A stretch of 64,000 nt of DNA from Saccharopolyspora galaxeae. GTDB lineage: Bacteria > Actinomycetota > Actinomycetes > Mycobacteriales > Pseudonocardiaceae. The notes beneath the pieces were generated by a model. That model had not been told where the DNA came from, made no database searches, and saw only the letters and a program-made list of their open reading frames with translations. Shown here piece by piece: positions 57,989 to 64,000 of the stretch. Where the stretch lies: NCBI RefSeq assembly GCF_016526145.1, contig NZ_JADDUE010000003.1, positions 62,001 through 126,000 on the forward strand, read 5' to 3'. The position numbers were made by a program, and so were the translations under genes. Each line of letters begins with the position of its first letter. The first letter of the stretch is position 1.

Positions 57989-58995
57989 TGCCTCCGCACG
58001 ATGAACTCCGCGAGTTCGGTCAGGGATTCGACGGCCGCGCTGTGCCGGCCGCAGGCGTGCAGTTGCGCGAGCGCGGCGTCGAACCTGCGCTCGCACTCGG
58101 ATTCGGCCCACTCCCGGGAGCCGGCCTGGCGCACCAGTTCGGCGGCGTGCTCGGCGCGTTCGCCGACGAGCCGCGCGGGTTCGCGGTAGATCCGGCGCAG
58201 CCGCTCGCCCGCCGGGGTCGCCGAGCTCAGGGCGTGCACGATCGGCGCGGTCTTCTTGCGCGCCCGCAGGTCGGAGAGCACCGGTTTGCCGGTCGTCTCC
58301 GGATCGCCCCACAGCCCCAGCAGGTCGTCGACCAACTGGAAGGCCATGCCCAGCTCGATGCCGAACGAGCGCATCCGCGCCACGGCGTCTTCGTCTCCCC
58401 CGGCGCACAGCGCCCCCAGCGAGCACGCGCAGCCGAGCAGCGCCGCGGTCTTGCCTTCGACCATGCGCAGGCACTCGTCCAGCGCCACTTCGTGCCGGTG
58501 CTCGAAGCCGAGGTCGGCGGCTTGGCCGACGATGAGCCTGCTGGTCGCCGCGCCGAGCATCCGCACCGCTTCCGCCGCGTGCGCGGAAGGCGTGTCCACC
58601 AGCACGTCGGTGGCCAGCGACAGCAGCGCGTCCCCCGCCAGCAGCGCGGAGGGCCGGCCGAACACGGTCCAAGCGGTGGGCCGGTGCCGCCGGGACGTGT
58701 CGTCGTCCATCAAGTCGTCGTGCAGCAGCGAGAAGTTGTGCACGAGCTCGATGGCCGCGCCCGCGCGCGTCGGCCAGTGCCCGGGGCCGCCGATGGCCTG
58801 CGCGGACAGCAGCACCAGCGCCGGGCGAAGCGCCTTGCCGGTGCGCCCGTCCGGAGAACCGTCGGCGTGCACCCAGCCGAGGTGATATTCGCAGACCCGC
58901 CGGGTGTGCTCGTCGAGCCTGCCGACCGCGGCCCGCAGCTGCGGTTCGACCTGCTGGCGCGAGGTGCTCAGCACGCTGGGTGTCGCCGTGGTCAT
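57982..58995 (-). CDS. Trans-isoprenyl diphosphate synthase (probable farnesyl diphosphate synthase)
   Basis: Protein of 337 residues with both Asp-rich motifs: first in LLHDDLMDDD and second in FQLVDDLLGLWGD, and GKALRPALVLLSAQ at the substrate-binding site. It condenses IPP with DMAPP or GPP. In a hopanoid operon, FPP for squalene is the expected product, although the chain length is set by residues not judged here (alternatively GGPP). ATG 58995 overlaps the hpnE stop by 4 bases. Confidence 0.9.
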   Translation of the reverse strand: MTTATPSVLSTSRQQVEPQLRAAVGRLDEHTRRVCEYHLGWVHADGSPDGRTGKALRPALVLLSAQAIGGPGHWPTRAGAAIELVHNFSLLHDDLMDDDTSRRHRPTAWTVFGRPSALLAGDALLSLATDVLVDTPSAHAAEAVRMLGAATSRLIVGQAADLGFEHRHEVALDECLRMVEGKTAALLGCACSLGALCAGGDEDAVARMRSFGIELGMAFQLVDDLLGLWGDPETTGKPVLSDLRARKKTAPIVHALSSATPAGERLRRIYREPARLVGERAEHAAELVRQAGSREWAESECERRFDAALAQLHACGRHSAAVESLTELAEFIVRRQW

Positions 58996-60365
58996 CGGGT
59001 CACCTCCAAGCCCGCCGGGCGGGCTTCGTCGAACGTCGCCCGCACCACTCGCGCGGCCTGGTCCCCGCTGCGCACAGCGCCTTCCAAGGTGTCGGGCAGG
59101 CCGGTGGCGGTCCACGCGCCCGCCAGCACCAGCCCGGGCAGCCCGGTGTCGGCGCCGGGTCGCAGGTCGCGGGTCCCGGGCGCTTGCGCGAAGGTCGCGC
59201 GCGGTTCGCGGGTGACGAAGAAGTCCAGGACCTCGGCCCGCCGCGCGGGGGGAAGCAGGTCGCGCAGCGCCGGCAGGAACAGCCCGCGCAGCTCGCCGGT
59301 GCGCTGCTCGACGTACTCGTGCGCGGCCGACAGGGAGATCGCCAGGTACTGGCCGCGGCGCACGCCGGCCGCGGAGGTGCGGTCGAACAGCCATTGCACC
59401 GGAGAGCCGAGGACCGCCGCGAACGGTTCGGCCAGCACCGGCCGGTCGTAGCGCACGTGCACGTTCACGATCGGCGCTGCCGACAGCCCGGCCCAGGCCG
59501 CCGCCGCGGGCAAGAGCCGGGCGGACAGGAGTGCGCCGGCGTGCTGGTGCGGGACGGCGACGATCACGGAGTCGGCGCGCAGCACTTCCTCGCCTCCGCG
59601 CCCGCGCACCGGGACCCGCCAGCCCGTCTCGCCCGATTCGTCTCGCAGCACGCTGTTCGCCTTGGTGCGCAGGAGAACCCGCACTCCTGCGGACGCCAGC
59701 TCGCGGTGCGCGGCGCCGTCGTGCAGCTCTGCCAGCGGCCGCAGCGGTACGCCGATGTCGCCGCTGTCCGCGGCGTCGAGCAGGCCGGTGCGGAACACCG
59801 TGGCGGCCAGCGCGAGCGAGGACTCGTCCGGCGCGGCGTTGAGCGCGGCCACCGACAGGAGTGCCCAGAGCGCGTCCACGGCCCGCGCCGACTCACCGCA
59901 CTCCCGCAACCAGTCGCCGAAGCTGATCCGGTCGAGCGCCGGATCCTCCGGGTCGAGCTCCCGCATCCGCATCCCGGTGCGCGCGGCGTTCACCCGCTGC
60001 CGCAACGTCAAAGCGGGATGCCCGAGCAACGCCGGAGCCAGGTGCGCCGGTGCGGGCAGGTCCCAGCGCCGCAGCACCGAACAGGCCCGGAACGGCTCGA
60101 GCACCGGCACCCGGAAGCGAGGCTGCACCCGCACCTTGTCCAGCACGCCGAGCCTGCGCAGCAGCGCGGCGTACGCGCTGTAGCAGCGCAGGAAGACGTG
60201 CTGCCCGGTGTCGACGTCCAAATCTCCGCGCTGGAACGAACTCGCGGCGCCACCGAGCCGCGCTCGCGTCTCCACCAGCGTCACCGCGTACCCGCTGTCG
60301 GCGCACCGCAGCGCGGCGGTGACCCCAGCGAGACCGCCCCCGACCACCAGCACGTGCCGGCTCAC
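58992..60365 (-). CDS. hpnE: Hydroxysqualene dehydroxylase / squalene-associated FAD desaturase HpnE
   Basis: FAD flavoprotein of 457 residues. VLVVGGGLAGVTAALRCADSGYAVTLVETRARLGGAASSF is the amine-oxidase/desaturase nucleotide fold; PGLVLAGAWTATGLPDTLEGAVRSGDQAA is the C-terminal FAD motif. It reduces hydroxysqualene to squalene as the third step of the HpnCDE route from FPP. GTG 60365 overlaps the hpnD stop (GTGA). Confidence 0.93.
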   Translation of the reverse strand: MSRHVLVVGGGLAGVTAALRCADSGYAVTLVETRARLGGAASSFQRGDLDVDTGQHVFLRCYSAYAALLRRLGVLDKVRVQPRFRVPVLEPFRACSVLRRWDLPAPAHLAPALLGHPALTLRQRVNAARTGMRMRELDPEDPALDRISFGDWLRECGESARAVDALWALLSVAALNAAPDESSLALAATVFRTGLLDAADSGDIGVPLRPLAELHDGAAHRELASAGVRVLLRTKANSVLRDESGETGWRVPVRGRGGEEVLRADSVIVAVPHQHAGALLSARLLPAAAAWAGLSAAPIVNVHVRYDRPVLAEPFAAVLGSPVQWLFDRTSAAGVRRGQYLAISLSAAHEYVEQRTGELRGLFLPALRDLLPPARRAEVLDFFVTREPRATFAQAPGTRDLRPGADTGLPGLVLAGAWTATGLPDTLEGAVRSGDQAARVVRATFDEARPAGLEVTR

Positions 60366-61225
60366 GGCGCCATCCCCGCCATCGAGCGGGCCGCCACGCC
60401 CGCCTTCTGCCAGCTCGTCAGCGAAGTCCGCTGCTGCAGGGCCCGCAGCGGCGACGCGGCGATCGCTTGCAGGACCTCGTGGTAGATCCCGGCCATCGAC
60501 GCGCAGCAGGCGCGGCTGCGGCGGTCGAGCATCGGCAGCAGCGCGAAGCCCTGGCGGTACCACTGCTCGGCGCGCTGCACCTCGAACCGCACCAGCCGCG
60601 CCAGCCCGTCCTGCTCGTGCAGCAGCAGCCCGGGCGTGTGCGGCTCCAGCCGGACCCCGAACCGCTCGAGGTCCTCGTCCGGCAAGTACACGCGGCCTTC
60701 CCCGTGGTCTTCGCGGACGTCCCGGAGGATGTTGGTCAGTTGCAGCGCCACGCCGAGCGCGTCCGCGCGGCGTTCCGCCACGGCCCGGTCCTGGGTGCCG
60801 AACACGCCCAGCGAGAGGCGGCCGATCGAACCGGCGACGCAGCGGCAGTAGTGCAGCAGCTCCGCGAACGTCCGGTACCGGGTGCCGAGCACGTCGGCCT
60901 CGCAACCGTCGATCAGTTCGTCGAAGGCGTGCATCGGTAGCGCCGACCGCGACGCCGCGTCCGCCAGCGCCACCAGCACCGGATCCGCCGACCGAGTGCT
61001 GGCCGCGTGCAGGTCCGAGCGGGCCTGGCCGAGCAGCCGGAGCTTGTCGTTCATCGGAAGTCCGCCGTCGCCGATGTCGTCGACGCGCCGGGCGAACGCG
61101 TACACCGCCGAGAGCGCCCGCCGTTTCGGGCCGGGCAGCAGCCGGATCCCGTAGGAGAAGTTGCGGGCACGGGTGCGGGTGATGCGCTCGCACTCGCGGT
61201 ATGCCTCTTGCACCGACGCGGTCAC
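60362..61225 (-). CDS. hpnD: Presqualene diphosphate synthase HpnD
   Basis: Trans-isoprenyl synthase (squalene/phytoene synthase family) of 287 residues. The two Asp-rich motifs are VYAFARRVDDIGDG and LTNILRDVREDHGEGRVYLPDEDL, with RYRTFAELLHYCRCVAGSIG between them. It condenses two FPP into presqualene diphosphate. GTG 61225 overlaps the hpnC stop and has GGAGGAG upstream. Confidence 0.93.
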   Translation of the reverse strand: MTASVQEAYRECERITRTRARNFSYGIRLLPGPKRRALSAVYAFARRVDDIGDGGLPMNDKLRLLGQARSDLHAASTRSADPVLVALADAASRSALPMHAFDELIDGCEADVLGTRYRTFAELLHYCRCVAGSIGRLSLGVFGTQDRAVAERRADALGVALQLTNILRDVREDHGEGRVYLPDEDLERFGVRLEPHTPGLLLHEQDGLARLVRFEVQRAEQWYRQGFALLPMLDRRSRACCASMAGIYHEVLQAIAASPLRALQQRTSLTSWQKAGVAARSMAGMAP

Positions 61226-62127
61226 CAAGCTCCTCCAGTCAGCAGCAGTCGTGCCCATTCCCCCGCGGTGCGCGTCTTCGCCGGGCTCAAGTGCACGGAG
61301 ATCGGGTCGTAACCGGCGCCGGCGAAGGCTTGCGCGGTCGCGCGCCCGCCCGCGACGTACCCGGCCACGGACAGCCGCGCCAGGCCCGGCAGCCGACCGA
61401 TCAACGGGGCGCCGGAGTCGAGCAGGCGTTCGGCGCGGGCCACTTGGAACCGGATCAGCCTGCGCCAGCGCAGCGGTGCCGGATACGTGCCGAGTTCGTC
61501 GAGGCTGCAGCCGAAGTGCGCCAGGTCCGCCTCCGGCAGGTACACCCGGTCCTGCCGGAGGTCTTCGAGCACGTCTTGGCAGTGTTCGAGGACCTGCAAC
61601 GCGGTGCACACCCGGTCGGACAGCGACACCAGGTCCGGGCGGGCGCAGCCGAACACGTGCAGCACGGACTCACCGACCGGGTTGGCCGACAACTCGCAGT
61701 ACCGCACCAGTTCGGCGAACGTCCGGTAGCGGCGCACGTGCTGGTCCTGGCGGTTCGCTTCGATCAACCTGACGAGGACGTCCTGCGGGATGCCACATTC
61801 CTGCACGGTGGGTGCGAGCGCGCGCAGCAACGGGATCCGCGGAGTGCCGCGGTAGGCGTGCGCGAGGTCGGCTTCGAGGAATTCCAGCAGGCTTTCCCGG
61901 TTTCCGGGGGCCTCGTCGCCCGCGTAGTCGACCAGGCGGAAGTAGCCGTACAGCGCCATCAGGTGCCTGCGCAGATCTCTCGGCAGGACGCGGGCGGCGA
62001 CGGGGAAGTTCTCCCCGGCGGCGCGCGCGAGCACGGCGGCGGCGTCGGGCAGTTGTGCCGAAACGTCCGGCTGCCGCGCCGCCGCGTGCTCGTGGCCATA
62101 CCGCCCACGAGCCCGAGAAATGTCCAC
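61222..62127 (-). CDS. hpnC: Hydroxysqualene synthase HpnC
   Basis: Squalene/phytoene synthase-family protein of about 301 residues, converting presqualene diphosphate to hydroxysqualene. GENFPVAARVLPRDLRRHLMALYGYFRLVDYAGDEAPG has the first Asp region (DYAGDE), and EHCQDVLEDLRQDRVYLPEADLAHFG the second. It is first in the hopanoid operon. GTG 62127 has GAGGGGGCC upstream; an in-frame ATG at 62196 would add 23 residues, so the start is uncertain. Promoter: see 62149-62160. Confidence 0.92.
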   Translation of the reverse strand: MDISRARGRYGHEHAAARQPDVSAQLPDAAAVLARAAGENFPVAARVLPRDLRRHLMALYGYFRLVDYAGDEAPGNRESLLEFLEADLAHAYRGTPRIPLLRALAPTVQECGIPQDVLVRLIEANRQDQHVRRYRTFAELVRYCELSANPVGESVLHVFGCARPDLVSLSDRVCTALQVLEHCQDVLEDLRQDRVYLPEADLAHFGCSLDELGTYPAPLRWRRLIRFQVARAERLLDSGAPLIGRLPGLARLSVAGYVAGGRATAQAFAGAGYDPISVHLSPAKTRTAGEWARLLLTGGAW

Positions 62128-62148
62128 AATGGCCCCCTCACCCAGCGA

Positions 62149-62160
62149 CACCCATGGGTG
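62149..62160. promoter_or_regulatory. Palindrome CACCCATGGGTG upstream of hpnC
   Basis: Perfect 12-base palindrome 22 bases before the GTG start of hpnC. It may be an operator for the hopanoid operon; if translation starts at 62196 it would lie inside the gene. Confidence 0.35.
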
Positions 62161-62268
62161 ACCGACCAGGTCAGCGTAGGTCTGCGCGGTTCGCACCGCA
62201 GGTCGGAGCGGCTACTCGACCGGGTGAGCGTCGTAGGGCGGTGCGGCGCAAGCGAATACCTTCGTTGC

Positions 62269-62281
62269 GTCCACTATGGAC
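62269..62281. promoter_or_regulatory. Inverted repeat GTCCA-CTA-TGGAC in the hpnC-AKR gap
   Basis: The 554-base gap 62128-62681 between hpnC and the aldo/keto reductase is less GC-rich than its surroundings. It contains this small dyad and weakly coding frames (e.g. from 62284) with no family resemblance. The hpnC and AKR promoters must lie within it, but no clear -35/-10 pair was chosen. Confidence 0.3.
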
Positions 62282-62681
62282 ATATGCATTCCGTTCCGCA
62301 GCACGGGGACGCAAAGCCGAACACCTGGGCGCATCGCCATGTCACGAACGAAGAAATTCCGCGGGCAAAGCCTTACATGGCGGTCGAATTCGCCTCAGCA
62401 CGATTTATTCCACAATGGACTGTTGTGTTCGGACGAGCGAGCCGGGGCGGCACTCATCGATCGGGAAGCGGCACGGACGCAGGTGCGCTACGAACGCTGG
62501 AGCGGGCCGTTACATCGTCACCTTCGGTCGCATCGATCACCTCCGGCCACGTCGGACCAACCGGCCCGGTGACGTCCGCGACGGCGTTGCGTGTCGAAAG
62601 GGACGCGCGGGAATACCGCGATCCCGAGCTCGTTGTTCTCAACCGGGGAAACCATCTCCGGAACCGACAGGAGGAGTGACC

Positions 62682-63722
62682 GTGGAGTACCGCCAGCTGG
62701 GACGTTCCGGTCTGCGCATCTCGACGCTGACGCTGGGCACGATGACCTTCGGCGGGGAAGGCATGTTCGGCAACCTGGGCAACACCGGCGTCGAGGGCGC
62801 CAAGCGGCAGTTCGGCATGGCCCGCGACGCCGGGGTCAACCTCATCGACACGGCGAACATGTACTCGACCGGCGCGGCCGAGGAGATCGTCGGCGAAGCG
62901 ATCGCGGGCGAACGGGACGACTGGCTGCTCTCGACCAAGGTCCGGATGCCGATGGGCGACGGCCCGAACGACGCAGGGCTCTCCCGCCACCACATCATCG
63001 GCCAGGCCGAGGCCAGCCTGCGGCGGCTGCGGACCGACCACATCGACCTCTACCACGTGCACGAGTGGGACGGGCAGACTCCGCTGGAGGAGACGCTGGA
63101 GGCGCTGGACACGCTGGTGCGCTCCGGCAAGGTCCGCTACCTCGGGGTGTCCAACTACGCGGGCTGGCAGCTGATGAAGGCGCTCGGGGTGGCCGACCGG
63201 CACGGCTACCAGCGGTTCGTGGCGAACCAGATCTACTACTCGCTGGAGAGCCGGGACGCCGAGTACGAGCTCGTGCCCGCATCGATCGATCAAGGATTGG
63301 GAATCCTGGTGTGGAGCCCGCTGGCCGGTGGGCTGCTGTCCGGCAAGTACCGCCGGGGGCAGCAGGCCGCCGAGGGCAGGCATCTGTCCGAGGAGTGGAG
63401 CGAGCCGCCGGTGCGCGACGAGGACAAGCTCTACGACACCATCGAGGTGATCGTGGACATCGCCGCCGGGCACGGCGTCTCCCCTGCGCAGATCTCGCTG
63501 GCCTACCTGCTGCACAAGCCGGGCGTGACCTCGCTGGTGATCGGCGCGCGCAAGGACGAGCAGCTGCAGGACAACCTCGCGGCCGCGGAAGTCCGGCTCG
63601 GCCGGGACGAGCTGGCGCGGCTCGACGAGGTCAGCAAGCCGTGGCTGGTCTACCCGCACTGGCACCAGGCCAACACGGCGACCGATCGCTTCGGTGCGCC
63701 GGATCGGGCGCTGCACGGCTGA
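62682..63722 (+). CDS. Aldo/keto reductase
   Basis: AKR TIM barrel of 346 residues: RQLGRSGLRISTLTLGTMTFGG, GVNLIDTANMYSTGAAEEIVGEAIAG (Asp and Tyr of the tetrad), LLSTKVRMPMG (Lys), IDLYHVHEWDGQTPLEETLEALDTLVRSGKVRYLGVSNYAGWQ (His), ILVWSPLAGGLLSGKYR. It resembles the AKR families YajO/Tas-like that reduce aldehydes or ketones with NADPH. GTG 62682 has AGGAGG upstream. It is divergent from hpnC; no functional link is evident. Confidence 0.9.
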   Translation: MEYRQLGRSGLRISTLTLGTMTFGGEGMFGNLGNTGVEGAKRQFGMARDAGVNLIDTANMYSTGAAEEIVGEAIAGERDDWLLSTKVRMPMGDGPNDAGLSRHHIIGQAEASLRRLRTDHIDLYHVHEWDGQTPLEETLEALDTLVRSGKVRYLGVSNYAGWQLMKALGVADRHGYQRFVANQIYYSLESRDAEYELVPASIDQGLGILVWSPLAGGLLSGKYRRGQQAAEGRHLSEEWSEPPVRDEDKLYDTIEVIVDIAAGHGVSPAQISLAYLLHKPGVTSLVIGARKDEQLQDNLAAAEVRLGRDELARLDEVSKPWLVYPHWHQANTATDRFGAPDRALHG

Positions 63723-63760
63723 ACCTCCTCGACGGGCTCGGTGGTCGTTTCACCGATCGG

Positions 63761-63800
63761 GTGGCCGGGAATCCCGGGCGTACCAGGGGTTCCCGGCCAC
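63761..63800 (+). terminator. Strong terminator after the aldo/keto reductase
   Basis: GTGGCCGGGAATCCC (63761-63775) pairs with GGGGTTCCCGGCCAC (63786-63800), 14 of 15 bases complementary, with a 10-base loop. It lies 39 bases after the gene's stop. Confidence 0.75.
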
Positions 63801-63850
63801 TGAGCTGCTGAGGCTCGTGCCGGACTCCCGGCGCGCGAAGGAGGCAGCAG

Positions 63851-64000
63851 ATGTCGTTCACCGAGTCCGTGCTCGTCGCCGCACCGGCGGACAAGGTCCG
63901 GCGCCAGTGCGCGGAACCGAGTTTCCTGGCCAGGGTGTTCCCTGGGCTGACCGGGGTCCGCCGCGTCGGGGACGGAGTGTTCCGGTGCGGGCTCGACTTC
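63851..64000 (+). CDS. SRPBCC (polyketide cyclase/START-like) protein, truncated by window end
   Basis: The first 50 residues are in the window: MSFTESVLVAAPADKVRRQCAEPSFLARVFPGLTGVRRVGDG. This is a typical START/Bet v1-like N-terminus with the first beta strand, a helix, and the GDGVFRCG strand. Such small barrels bind hydrophobic ligands and can act as cyclases, dehydratases or lipid carriers. ATG 63851 has GAAGGAGG 7 bases upstream. Most of the protein lies beyond the window, so no function is assigned. Confidence 0.6.
   Translation, partial: MSFTESVLVAAPADKVRRQCAEPSFLARVFPGLTGVRRVGDGVFRCGLDF

Noticed and set aside
62284-62679. Plus-strand frame in the hpnC-AKR gap
   Set aside because: No ribosome-binding site at the ATG and no family resemblance; composition differs from neighbouring genes, and the frame overlaps the AKR ribosome-binding site.
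1-64000. CRISPR arrays, tRNA/rRNA genes, integrases and insertion sequences
   Set aside because: No regularly spaced direct repeats, no cloverleaf-like or rRNA-like sequence and no transposase or integrase motif were noticed in reading. A covariance-model search would be decisive and was not possible.

Overview
The window is very GC-rich, with dense, often translationally coupled genes, frequent GTG starts and actinobacterial families (DUF5313, BTAD/SARP-type regulator, F420/LLM oxidoreductase, DprE2-like reductase, secreted chorismate mutase, WS/DGAT acyltransferase). It looks like the chromosome of a filamentous actinomycete, most plausibly Pseudonocardiaceae (Saccharopolyspora-like); the genus is an inference. 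No rRNA, tRNA, CRISPR array, integrase or intact insertion sequence was seen.

Layout. 1-2985 (minus): reductive pyrimidine catabolism, with a truncated dihydropyrimidinase, a class III aminotransferase and a beta-ureidopropionase. 3220-5012: a PuuB-like FAD amine oxidase coupled to a DUF5313 protein. 5247-6431: a small membrane ORF and a formylglycine-generating enzyme. 6474-9148: methionine synthesis by direct sulfhydrylation (metY-metX), preceded by a leaderless 29-codon leader peptide ending in a Cys codon. 9174-12657: an acyl-CoA synthetase, then divergent pobA and a MarR regulator with two near-identical palindromic operators between them. 12933-18736: a large NTPase-TPR-BTAD regulator, an S9-like alpha/beta-hydrolase that lacks its serine nucleophile, and a DprE2-like reductase. 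18873-21065: DUF2237, a TetR regulator, a probable GGDEF/EAL gene remnant and a TenA-like protein.

21113-26762 (minus): an oxidative lipid or ketone operon (FadD-like ligase, Baeyer-Villiger-type monooxygenase, ChoD-like GMC oxidase, acetoacetate-decarboxylase-like protein) under a dyad-bearing promoter. 27053-47920: a roughly 21-kb catabolic island with an amidohydrolase, a GntR/FCD regulator, an AAHS-type MFS importer, two acyl-CoA dehydrogenases, a class III CoA-transferase, an aldehyde dehydrogenase, a MaoC hydratase, a CitE-like lyase, an acyl-CoA ligase, an LLM oxidoreductase, four SDRs, a thiolase, an enoyl-CoA hydratase and a P450/ferredoxin/ferredoxin-reductase set. Its promoters are AT-rich islands in GC-rich DNA and share an ATGRTWRT core, so one regulator, probably the local FCD protein, may control the set. 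The substrate is unknown.

48222-49295: secreted chorismate mutase and cyanase. 49636-53629: a three-gene operon whose first gene fuses an MGDG-synthase-like glycosyltransferase to a WS/DGAT acyltransferase; this is the most novel-looking item in the window. 53681-54340: a VC0807-like membrane protein. 54424-62127 (minus): a complete hopanoid operon, hpnC-hpnD-hpnE-prenyl synthase-shc-hpnG-hpnH. 62682-64000: an aldo/keto reductase and the start of an SRPBCC-type protein cut by the window end.
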